A DNA stretch of 64,000 bases, from the NCBI GenBank assembly GCA_013076295.1, contig RQOL01000616.1:6476392-6540391 (forward strand), read 5' to 3'. The translations under genes and the position numbers were made by a program. Under the pieces are notes generated by a model. It worked only from the letters and a program-made list of their open reading frames with translations, was not told where the DNA came from and ran no database searches. The DNA is from Sanderia malayensis (Eukaryota > Cnidaria > Scyphozoa > Semaeostomeae > Pelagiidae). Below, piece after piece: positions 24,001-36,679 of this stretch (position 1 is the first letter of the stretch; each line of letters begins with the position of its first letter).

Positions 24001-27000
24001 TCACTTTTCTCAAATTGCCAGACTGGGGAAGTCAGAACCCAACGAACATACCAGTTTTAATTGATGTTGATCCCATTGTGAGGGGTAGTATTATTACTGT
24101 GATATGGAGGATTGAATGCCCTTTTTACCCTATGAGCGTCTCTTCAAGTGTGTTTCGAAGCTGATTTTTTTACCAACCAAGAAACAATTCTTATCAATGG
24201 AATGTTAATTTTAACTGATGGATAAATAAGTTCAGGTTTGGACGTTTCGCTAACTCCATATCTCGAATTCTGATGTCGAAGTAAAGCCCGCATTGCTATT
24301 TATTCGAGAGTTTCATAGCATATGTAAATTGCTTTGCAGAGATCGATGTTGACAGTGAAGACCAATTTCAAAGCTTTTGTTGGAAACCCACTGGCGACCT
24401 GTTGGTCACAAGTTGCAAGGTGAATTTTCGCTTCTCTCGCAGTTGCCGACGTTCGTTTTCATATTTCGTTTTTTGTACCTACTTTTTCATGTTTACATTA
24501 TACAAAAGAGCTTAACAATTAAGATATTCCATACTAACTAGGTAGCAGGCTATGCTTTATTTTACTACTAAGTTATTTAAAGGCTTTCCACACTATAATG
24601 TTGTTCTGTTTTGCATTTATTTTCAGGATACAAACTTGAGAATAATCGATCCAAGAGCTTCAGCAGTCGTAGCTGTAAGTGAGATATTTTTTTCTTTATT
24701 ATCACGAAACTTGACGAATTTTCGTGCACGCTTTTGCATTGAAAAACTGTTGCTGCATGAAAATAAAACATATTAAGAAGTTTTGTCTCAGTGCGTGCTG
24801 TTACAAAATGGAAATCGTTCGATGTTGTTGTTTCCCCCTCGTCTCGGCTTACTTTCATGAAGTCTTTGAAATTTTTATTTCTTTTCAGGAAGGGGCTGGT
24901 CATCCAGGCATCAAAGATTCAAAAACTGTTTGGCTTGGTGACACCGACAGTATTCTTTCAGCTGGCTTTGGCAAGGTATCAATCGCCATTGAGAAACCTT
25001 CATTCTTTTTAAATTTGCCCCCCTTATCTCTCTTCTTCTTTCATAAACATTCATCAACAGATTGATAGACTATTTCATAGATGTATGCAGACTGCTCCGC
25101 ATAAATCTATGAAATATGGCCATTGATGTCAACCGTACTTCCTGTTCAGTACCTAATTGGTTTTATCTTTGAATGATCATTGTTAAGTTAATTATTCTAA
25201 ATTATTTCCATTTTAAACTTGCACGGGACTGAGATAAAGAAATCACGGGTAGATTATTTATCAAATTACACCCGCCGAGGGATCAACGAATTAGTTTGAG
25301 AGGGGTATAGGTTGTTTTGAGATTGAGAGGGGCTTGAAAAGAAGGTGTTCAAGATTGATGAAGTCCATTGCACTTATATTTACGCTGTTGTATTTTATAT
25401 TTATTCAAGGGAAGAGACCGCTCAATCGGAATATGGGACACAAGGAATTTCCAGTCACCAGTCACAGTCCAATCCGTAGATAATGCTGGAGGGTTTGTAT
25501 TTTCATTTTGATTTCTCGTTTTTTTTGCTAATTCATTACAGTTATTAAAACTTTACAATAGAGTAAGTTGTACAGACCACGCACATAGCTGGAAAACTTC
25601 ATGTTTTTTTATGCAATCTGTTGTGTTGTGAAAGTTTTTATTGATTGCAGTTATGCATGCAGCTTTTATTAAAGCATCTTAATACGAGGAAACTCACTCT
25701 AGCTTATTTTTAACTAATTTTAATCCCTGAAATTAAGTTTTGATTTCAAGCATATTTCCAGCTTTTAGAGTCCCTTTATTTTGACTGTAGATCCTCTCTG
25801 TCTGATATTCTGGTAGCGGTTATATTTTCTGCTTTATATTTGTTTCTTATAATTGATTGATAATTTCAATTGTAGAATATTATTACCATTTTACGATCCA
25901 GATACCAACATGTTACTCGTGGCTGGCAAGGTCAGTGCTTCACAATTTCCGAAGATCCCTTCGCCATATCTGCTATTTTTCATGTGAACCAGTAAATAGA
26001 TTTTTGAAGGCAATTAATTGTTTACTTTAATAAGGCTGAAATTTGAGCTTGATCTGTAAGATTGCCACTTTTGTTTGTCTTTCAGTAATAGATCTTGAAT
26101 TTTACAAAAGCTTATCAAGCTAAATTTATTTTCATCAATTGCTATCATTTTTTCTTTGGAACTATTTAATTTGTTTTGCTTTGATTGCAGGGTGATTCGA
26201 AGATCTACTTTTTCGAAGTAACTGAACATGCAACCAAACTGTCCTTAGGTAACCTTGCATCTCATAAATGTTCTATTTCGCCTATGTAACCACACTGATG
26301 TTTATCCTGATGGCATGAGTCAATTGCGACGAGTGATGCAAAGCACAATATTTGCACACTCTCTCCCCCCGTTCTTTGTCTCGAACTTTTTCGACTTCAC
26401 CGACGTGCTGTGTCATCTTCAAGGGGCTCTTGCCTGACTAATCAAAGCTACCAAACAGCATTATAATATCTTGGAGCAATGGCTTCTTAAACAAGCTTTC
26501 TCCACCTTTTCCTCAAAAGTCATCGATATTTTCTACAAGGCTATATGCTCTGGCTTATCTTCTAAGAAGAGGCAGCACAATTTTTCTATAAAGAAGGCCA
26601 GAGGAAAAGGGGGGCACTAGGGGGCTTTTTGCGCACTTCGAGTGTCTTTTCCTTCTTTAGGGGACATTAATCCCTTTATTTGTACACTGCCTTGCGATTG
26701 ATTCTGTCCCTTCGTTTTCCAGCATCTTCAGATAATTTGGAAGCCCAGACATCAGGTATGACAATGATTCCAAAACGAGCTTGTCATCTCATGCAAGCCG
26801 AAGTGAATCGACTGCTTCAAGTTACCAAGAACAGCATCATCCCTCTCAGCTACATTGTGCCTAGAAGGGTAAGACATTAATCGACGATAATTCACCAACA
26901 GATTATTATGATTCCTAAGCCATTGGTACACGAGTAGAGTAAACGTGTTCGTGCATAACCTATACACGTTGAAATATAACAACTTGAATATACATGGTAA

Positions 27001-30000
27001 ATTATAGTGAGCGTTTCTATAATATAAAGTTGCGTACCAAGTAAGATTGCATAGCAAAACATTTCCACGAATTTTGCCTGCATCATTGTATTCCCCCTTC
27101 TCGTAGAGTACTTCACATATTTCATTGCTTTTGCAGTCGTACACGGAGTTCTACCCAGAACTGTTTCCGGATACTCTATCGGGAGAGCCTTCGATGACAG
27201 CTGATCAATGGTTTGATGGTGCAAATGAGCCAGTATGTTGATTATTATCATCGTCTAAGGCATTGTAGTAATATCCTATAGTATCATGGTGTAAGAATAT
27301 TGAAGAGCAGAACTGCATTACCGTGATTCCTCTATTAACCGCCCGGCATTTATTTAACTTCCCGTGATTTTTAGAGAGGGCCACTAAGAAGAGGCACGCG
27401 CTTATAAAAATTTTCATGTAAAAATTTTATTTTGCCCCCATGTGAAGCTTGTAACGGACAATTGCAAATTTTTCTAAAAGAGAAATGGTGTTTATTACTT
27501 TCAACCAATAAGCAAAGTGGAATTTATTGAACGATTTGAGGCACCTGTGTCTCTAATTTTGATTTTTGGCCGGTGTTTGTTATAAGGATGTGTTAAAAGG
27601 ACGGGACGTTTAACAGAGGATTTGTGTTATTGAAATGAAAATCTGCTTACTTGTGCTTTTCTGCAGAACTATGGCCAGTAGAATTAGTCCCATAGGTGCC
27701 TGTTATATGATATTTCATTGATTGCATCTTTCTTTTAAAATATCGACATTTCTTTTTTTTATTAGGTCAGCAAGATCAAACTGGATCCAAAGAAGAGCAA
27801 GCGGCAGCCTGCCGCAAAAGTCGAAAAACCGCAAGCGGCAACACCTGAGGTGAAAAACTGTTGTTTTATTTTGTTTTACTTATCAAACATCTTGCCTTTC
27901 AATAGGCCCAGACATTTTGTACTGCTTATATTTTGGACTTTCCGCGATAACACAACCGATGTTGCAATAGCCTCAGTTCAGTGCCGTGCCTGTTCTGGTT
28001 CCGTTTCAAGCGTTTACACGGCACCGATATGGGAACGGACCCAAATGGATCCGCTTTTCTAGCGTACCCAAAAAGGTACGATCCCGTTCTCAAAAAGGAA
28101 CGGATCCATGCGTACCCGTGTACATGAAACAGCTATCGTAACCTTTTTTGGAACCGATCCACTCGGATCCGTTTCCGTGTAAACGGGGCCTTGGACTTCA
28201 TGTTTGACTCTTGATAATTCTGTCCATGTTTGACTCTTCATAACTCCGATCCACATTGTCAAGCAATGCATGATTTAGGCGTGATCCTCTATTAACTCTG
28301 ACCAATTTTTATTTCCTTTGGGTTTTAATTTCTGTTTGTTGAGGCTCAATCTACTAGTTAGGACTGATTAATTTTGTGCTCTGTTCAAATTCATGTTGTT
28401 CATTGTTTTTCTATTGTTTTATTTGCAGCCCACGCCATCTGCCTCGGAACCCAAGCATGAAGAAGTCAGTCAGCCTCCTACTGAGACAAAAACCTTGGTA
28501 ACCGAGGTTAAAAAAGTCGAAGAGCCTCCAAAGAGCTCTCCCATATCAACACCGCCTCCGCAACACAAGAGTCCAGGTACATAATTACGAAATGTTATCG
28601 AATTTATTGTTCATGCTTCATATACATCTTTCTGCACATGTAGTTAAAACATGAATTTTGTATCTTTTTCATGAAAACTTGGATATCTATTTTGATGCAT
28701 CCAATTACTTCATTACTTTTCATAAAACTTCATTATTTTAGCAACGTTTTATCACCGTATGCAGCATTTCATTTCATTATTATATTTCTCACTTCATTAC
28801 TATACACATCAACTTTAATCAAAATTTTATCATTATATACTTTATGTAACATTTCTTGGAGTTCATCATTTCATTGCTTTATGCAACATTTCATCACTAT
28901 ATACATCACTTCATTCGTGCAAGCAGCATTTTATTAATACATGGAGCCTGTTTCACCACTTTTTCACCCTGACACAAATCCTTCATTGTTATTATAATTC
29001 AATTGCTATCACGGATCATAAAAGCCAATTTATGAGTTTCTTCTTTCTTAGCTGCGAAGCCAAAAGCAAAATTTCACGGCTTCAGGGTTCCGAAATTCAA
29101 GCATCTAACAGGCAAACTATTTCACAAGAGTCAAAATATTGAGAACATTAAGAATTTTGATCAATCACTGGCCGGCGAAAGCGATGGTTTGCATGCGTAC
29201 AACGATCTTGTTGCCTATCCCATCGCAGGACCCGGTGGACAAATTGCTGTTGTCAAGGTTTGTGTAACTTACTACACTATAATATCACTGTCAGTTTAGT
29301 CAGTTACGGTTTCAATAAGCGCCCAGGGCGTTCAATCAAATTTTTGTTTTTGACGGGGCGTTTATTGGAGGTGTGTTTAAGAGACCTTTATTAGAAATAT
29401 AGTGTGTTCCCACATATAAGAAATGAGACTTTTTGGTGCAGCCTATTGTTTTTGAACAAAAGACCATTTTTCTTCCCATTGTTTTCTGCAACCAAGCAGG
29501 ATAGAGTTTCTTATGTCTGCCTCTCATATGCGGCGACTAACTGTTACAATACAGTATGTGACTTGACTGCTTGCTTTATGTAAATGATAATGTTAATGTC
29601 AAGCTGTTTGCCTTGTGTTTTAGCTGTCAAACCCTGGAAGGCTTCCCGACACTGGTGTCCCTGTTTTACAGAACCCTTCAGCTCTTCTTGACTTTGCAAT
29701 GAATCCATTTAACAATCATATCATTGCGGCAGGTACATTAATGTTTAACTTTTAATTAAGGTACATTAAATTGTTTTAAAATTGAGCATTTTGGACATAT
29801 ATATACCCGGTTGTTTCCAAACAAGCCTATGCAGATCAAATGAAATCAACAGTTACAATCTTTTCTAAACAAAAATTAACAACGTTTTTGCACAAAGTAA
29901 AGTCAATGGACCTATTTTTAAAAGAAGTAAACCTATTGTAAACCTATTCTACAATTTTTAAATTTGTCTTCAGCCTAGTACTAAAGTTTTTCAAGTTTTT

Positions 30001-33000
30001 GGCCACCCTTGTTCTAGTTTTTGTCAACAAATTTCTCATAAAAGAACGTTTATATTTATCTCTCTCGATTGCGCACAACCAACACTACATAGCTTCATCA
30101 TTATTTATTTTGTTGATAATGTTTTATTTATATCGTTGCTTTTTGTTTCTTTTCCACAGCCTGTGAAGATTCTCATATTCGTATTTGGACAGTGCCCGAG
30201 GACGGATTAGAGGAAACACTCGAAGAGCCAACACTGTCTTTAGTGGGTAAGAGAATACTCAACCATTGATTATGGGGTTGTTACACACGCGTACTTTGAT
30301 TTTGGCATCAGAAAAGTGAAGTGCGCATGTGTGGTGGTCACATCCCAAGGGCGAACGAAGACTCGACTTATTTTCCCAGCAGTCTCACTACTATATAATT
30401 GCATTAATATGGTTTTGTTGTGTCATACAGGGCATCATTCAAAAGTGAACATGGTGCGGTTTAATCCATGCGTGGACGGAGTTATTGCTTCTGCATCCTA
30501 TGACCAGACTGTCAAGATTTGGAACATCAACACAGGAGACGAGCTGTTCACTCTCGAAGAGCACCCTGACCATGTAAGTACTTCTACATTGATTTTCCAG
30601 CAGACCTAATGATATATTATGGTCTTCATGCTCTTCTGCAACAAAATATATATACGCATGGAACTATAATAGAAGTAACGCACAAAGAATACTACATAAA
30701 TGTTGTTACTCGGAGTTTCACGCTATTGCGATCATCAGACAACTATTGTATCTCGCTCTACCTTCTAAGGTATAGAGCACTCTTCTTGCCAATGAAGACC
30801 CTTTTGCTGATATCATTCACGCATGGAATTATATATGTGACTTAACATTACTTAAACGCAAGAAGGCTTAACTTGACTTGGTTTTAATTTGGCCTGATTA
30901 AGCATGACTGGATGCAACTCCACCGTATAATTAGAATGACACAATGATTTGACGGAATATAATGTTACTTTAGTTCAAGTTGACTTGGCATGATTAAATA
31001 GCATTACTTGAAACATCTTCTACCTATCATGATCTAGACTGTACTGACTGTACTCTTTTGTGGAAGTAGCTATGCATGACTTGAGATATCCTGCACTTAA
31101 CGTGAGCGAGTCTTAAGCACAACAGCATTGAGACATATACTTGATGGGTTTATGGTGAGTTATTGCACTTATGTTTCTATTGCAGCTTCTTGCAATGAGC
31201 TGGCATCCAGATGGCCACCTATTGGCAACAATTGGAAGAGATTGCATGATCCGAGTGTTCGATCCGAGACAAGGAGTTTCTCCAATAGCAGTAAGTATAG
31301 ACTAATCATTCATGTACAGACATACACGCATACATACATACATACACACATGTGTTTATACATACTATCTATTTATTCTTAGACTGGAAAAGGACCCGAA
31401 GGACCCAGAGGAGCTCGTGTTGTGTGGGGCGGCCCGAATAATGAATGGCTAATCGTATCCGGGTTTACAAAGTGAGTATTACCTACTTCAATATTTCCTG
31501 TGTATTTCAAGCTTTATTTCTCACCAGCAGTACTGCCCTGTATTTTTTTTCAGCTGCAGGAGCATTTCAGTGTGTATAGTAAAACTTCCATTCTCACCAG
31601 CCATTTTCGTATAGTGGTTAGTACATTGCGTTGTGGCCGCAATAACCCAGGCTCGGATCCTGGTCACGGCACTTTTTAATATCTTAGTAGAGTGACTAGA
31701 CTGTGACAATCTGTTGGCTTAATGAACGAATTATGTCATCTGCCATGATAGTATAGTGGTTAGTACATTGCGTTGTGGCCGCAATAACCCAGGCTCGAAT
31801 CCTGGTCACGGCACTTTTTAATATCTTAGTAGAGTGACTAGACTGTGACAATCTGTTGGCTTAATGAACGAATTATGTCATCTGCCGTGATCGTATAGTG
31901 GTTAGTACATTGCGTTGTGGCCGCAATAACCCAGGCTCGAATCCTGGTCACGGCACTTTTTAATATCTTAGTAGAGTGACTAGACTGTGACAATCTGTTG
32001 GCTTAATGAACGAATTATGTCATCTGCCGTGATCGTATAGTGGTTAGTACATTGCGTTGTGGCCGCAATAACCCAGGTTCGAATCCTGGTCACGGCAATT
32101 TTAATATCTTAGTAGAGGGACTAGACTGTGACAATCTGTTGGCTTAATGAACGAATTATGTCTTCTGCCGTGATCGTATAGTGGTTAGTACATTGCGTTG
32201 TGGCCGCAATAACCCAGGTTCGAATCCTGGTCACGGCAATTGTAATATCTTAGTAGAGGAACTAGAATGTGACAATCTGTTGGCTTAATGAACGAATCGT
32301 GTCGTCTGCCGTGATCGTATAGTGGTTAGTACATTGTGTTGTGGCCGCAATAACCCAGGTTCGAATCCTGGTCACGGCAATTTTTAATACTCTAGTCGAG
32401 TGTCTATATTGTAACAATCTGTTGGCTTAATGAACGAATCATGTCGTCTGCCGTGATCGTATAGTGGTTAGTACATTGCGTTGTGGCCGCAATATCACAG
32501 GTTCGAATCCTGGTCACGGCAATTTTTAATATTCTAGTCGAGTGACTACATTGTGACAATCTGTTGGCTTAATGACCGAATCATGTCATCTGCCGTGATC
32601 GTATAGTGGTTAGTACATTGCGTTGTGGCCGCAATAACCCAGGTTCGAATCCTGGTCACGGCAGTTTTTAATATTTTAGTCGACTGACTAGACTGTGACA
32701 ATCTGTTGGCTTAATGAACGAATTATGTGATCTGCCGTGATCGTATAGTGGTTAGTACATTGCGTTGTGGCCGCAATAACCCAGGTTCGAATCCTGGTCA
32801 CGGCAATTTTTAATATTCTAGTCGAGTGACTACATTGTGACAATCTGTTGGCTTAATGACCGAATCATGTCATCTGCCGTGATCGTATAGTGGTTAGTAC
32901 ATTGCGTTGTGGCCGCAATAACCCAGGTTCGAAACCTGGTCACTGCAATTTTTAATATTCTAGTCGAGTGACTACATTGTGACAATCTGTTGGCTTAATG

Positions 33001-36000
33001 ACCGAATCATGTCATCTGCCGTGATCGTATAGTGGTTAGTACATTGCGTTGTGGCCGCAATAACCCAGGGTCGAATCCTGGTCACTGCAATTTTTAATAT
33101 TCTAGTCGAGTGACTACATTGTGACAATCTGTTGGCTTAATGACCGAATCATGTCATCTGCCGTGATCGTATAGTGGTTAGTACATTGCGTTGTGGCCGC
33201 AATAACCCAGGGTCGAATCCTGGTCACGGCAGTTTTTAATATTTTAGTCGACTGACTAGAATGTGCCAATCTGTTGGCTTAATGAACGAATCATGTCGTC
33301 TGCCGTGATCGTATAGTGGTTAGTACATTGCGTTGTGGCTGCAATAACCCAGGCTCGAATCCTGGTCACGGCAATTTTTAATATTTTAGTCGAGTGACTA
33401 TATTGTGACAATCTGTTGGCTTAATGAACGAATTATGTCATCTACCGTGATCGTATAGTGGTTAGTACATTGCGTTGTGGCCGCAATAACCCAGGTTCGA
33501 ATCCTGGTCACGGCAGTTTTTATTATTTTAGTCGACTGACTAGAATGTGACAATCTGTTGGCGTAATGAACGAATCATGTCGTTTGCCGTGATCGTATAG
33601 CGGTTAGTACATTGCGTTGTGGCCGCAATAACCCAGGTTCGAATCCTGTCACGGCAATTTTTAATATTTTAGTCGACTGACTAGAATGTGACAATCTGTT
33701 GGCGTAATGAACGAATCATGTCGTTTGCCGTGATCGTATAGTGGTTAGTACATTGCGTTGTGGCCGCAATAACCCATGTTCGAATCCTGGTCACGGCGAT
33801 TTTTAATATTTTTGTCGACTGACTAGAATGTGACAATCTGTTGGCGTAATGAACGAATCATGTCGTTTGCCGTGATCGTATAGTGGTTAGTACATTGCGT
33901 TGTGGCCGCAATAACCCAGGTTCGAATCCTGGTCACGGCAATTTTAATATCTTAGTAGAGTGACTATATTGTGACAATCTGTTGGCTTAATGAACGAATT
34001 ATGTCTTCTGCCGTGATCGTATAGTGGTTAGTACATTGCGTTGTGGCCGCAATAACCCAGGTTCGAATCCTGGTCACGGCAGTTTTTATTATTTTAGTCG
34101 ACTGACTAGAATGTGACAATCTGTTGGCTTAATGAACGAATTATGTCATCTGCCGTGATCGTATAGTGGTTAGTACATTGCGTTGTGGCCGCAATAACCC
34201 AGGTTCGAATCCTGGTCACGGCAGTTTTTATTATTTTAGACGACTGACTAGACTGTGACAATCTGTTGGCTTAATGAACGAATCATGTCGTCTGCCGTGA
34301 TCGTATAGTGGTTAGTACATTGCGTTGTGGCCGCAATAACCCAGGTTCGAATCCTGGTCACGGCAGTTTTTATTATTTTAGTCGACTGACTAGAATGTGA
34401 CAATCTTGTCGGCTTAATGAACGAAGTATGTCGTCTGCCGCGATCGTATAGTGGTTAGTACATTGCGTTGTGGCCTCAATAACCCAGGTTCGAATCCTGG
34501 TCACGGCAATTTTTAATATTTTAGTCGACTGACTAGAATGTGACAATCTTGTCGGCTTAATGAACGAAGTATGTCGTCTGCCGTGATCGTATAGTGGTTA
34601 GTACATTGCGTTGTGGCCGCAATAACCCAGGTTCGAATCCTGTCACGGCAATTTTTAATATTTTAGTCGACTGACTAGAATGTGACAATCTGTTGGCGTA
34701 ATGAACGAATCATGTCGTTTGCCGTGATCGTATAGTGGTTAGTACATTGCGTTGTGGCCGCAATAACCCATGTTCGAATCCTGGTCACGGCAATTTTTAA
34801 TATTTTAGTCGACTGACTAGAATGTGACAATCTGTTGGCGTAATGAACGAATCATGTCGTTTGCCGTGATCGTATAGTGGTTAGTACATTGCGTTGTGGC
34901 CGCAATAACCCAGGTTCGAATCCTGGTCACGGCAATTTTTAATATCTTAGTAGAGTGACTATATTGTGAAAATCTGTTGGCTTAATGAACGAATTATGTC
35001 ATCTGCCGTGATCGTATAGTGGGTAGTACATTGCGTTGTGGCCGCAATAACCCAGGTTCGAATCCTGGTCACGGCAATTTTTAATATTTTAGTTCAGTGA
35101 CTATATTGTGACAATCTGTTCGCTTAATGAACGAATTATGTCATCTGCCGTGATCGTATAGTGGTTAGTACATTGCGTTGTGGCCGCAATAACCCAGGTT
35201 CGAATCCTGGTCACGGCAATTTTAATATCTTAGTAGAGTGACTATATTGTGACAATCTGTTCGCTTAATGAACGAATTATGTCGTCTGCCGTGATCGTAT
35301 AGTGGTTAGTACATTGCGTTGTGGCCGCAATAACCCAGGTTCGAATCCTGGTCACGGCAATTTTTAATATCTTAGTAGAGTGACTATTTGTGACAATCTT
35401 GTTAGCTTAATGAACGAATTATGTCTTCTGCCGTGATCGTATAGTGGTTAGTACATTGCGTTGTGGCCGCAATAACCCAGGTTCGAATCCTGGTCACGGC
35501 AATTTTTAATATTTTAGTTCAGTGACTATATTGTGACAATCTGTTCGCTTAATGAACGAATTTTGTCATCTGCCGTGATCGTATAGTGGTTAGTACATTG
35601 CGTTGTGGCCGCAATAACCCAGGTTCGAATCCTGGTCACGGCAATTTTTAATATCTTAGTAGAGTGACTCTATTGTGACAATCTTGTTGGCTTAATGAAC
35701 GAATTATGTCTTCTGCCGTGATCGTATAGTGGTTAGTACATTGCGTTGTGGCCGCAATAACCCAGGTTGGAATCCTGGTCACGGCAATTTTTAATATTCT
35801 AGTCGAGTGTCTATATTGTGACAATCTGTTGGCTTGATGAAGGAATCATGTCGTCTGCCGTGATCGTATAGTGGTTAGTACATTGCGTTTTGGCCACAAT
35901 AACCCAGGTTCGAATCCTGGTCACGGCAACTTTTAATATTTTAGTTCAGTGACTATATTGTGACAATCTGTTCGCTTAATGAACGAATTATGGCGTCTGC

Positions 36001-36645
36001 CATGATGGTATAGTGGTTAGTCCATTGCGTTGTGGCCGCGATAACCCAGGTTCGAATCCTGGTCACGGTAATTTTTTAATATCTTTGTTCAGTGACTATA
36101 TTGTGACAATCTCCCGGCTTAATGTCGTCTGCTGTGATCGTATAGTGGTTCATTGCGTTGTTATTTGTGTAATGTGGGCTTAAGTTTTTTTATTTCGGCA
36201 GTTGTTTTACTGCGTGTAACAGCAGTTGTAATGCTGGGGTAGAGTTTTTTGTTTGACGCGCTAGCAAGTGTTAATTTGCTTATTCTACTTTTCATGGCAG
36301 AGGCAGCAAGAGATGCATTAATGTCTACGACAGCAAGAAGCTGGATGAATGCCTTGGGAAAGAAGAACTCCAGACATCGCCTGCAATCTTGATGCTGTTC
36401 TACGATGAAGATTCTTCTACTGTATTTGCTACAGGAAGAGTATGCATCTAACATTGACCTGTTACTACTGTTGTTACTTTGCTATATCATTATAACATTT
36501 TCCATTACTATTTCTTAATAATCGATTTGGAATTTTGCAAATCCACCTGAAGACAACCACTCAGTTCCCAAGAGGCGTCGAACCAATATTGATATCACTA
36601 CTACTACTGTTACCACTACTACTACCACTACCACTGCCACTACCA

Positions 36646-36679
<34 letters not shown>

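Larger units (their letters stand above)
31600..36162 (+). repeat. Tandem array of tRNA-His(GTG) units, 142-bp period
   Basis: Thirty-two head-to-tail tRNA-His units, then a truncated one (36131-36162), fill CORO7 intron 23. Each repeat is a 72-bp tRNA plus about 70 bp of spacer; start-to-start distances are nearly all 141-143 bp. The tRNA has acceptor stem GCCGTGA/TCACGGC, A-box-like TATAGTGGTTAGTAC, anticodon loop TTGTGGC (GTG), T-arm CCAGGTTCGAATCCTGG and discriminator A. Most spacers open with a T-run (TTTT or TTTTT), a Pol III terminator, after the tRNA. The spacer core TGACAATCTGTTGGCTTAAT is conserved. Thirteen units are identical in the tRNA part (32026, 32167, 32592, 32734, 33869, 34010, 34152, 34294, 34863, 35147, 35288, 35430, 35572). 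The array lies in the same sense as CORO7. The end units are the most decayed. Confidence 0.95.

Noticed and set aside
31600..36162. Regular 70-bp repeat and spacer pattern resembling a CRISPR array
   Set aside because: The conserved 72-bp part folds as tRNA-His and the spacers are also conserved; the context is a eukaryotic intron.
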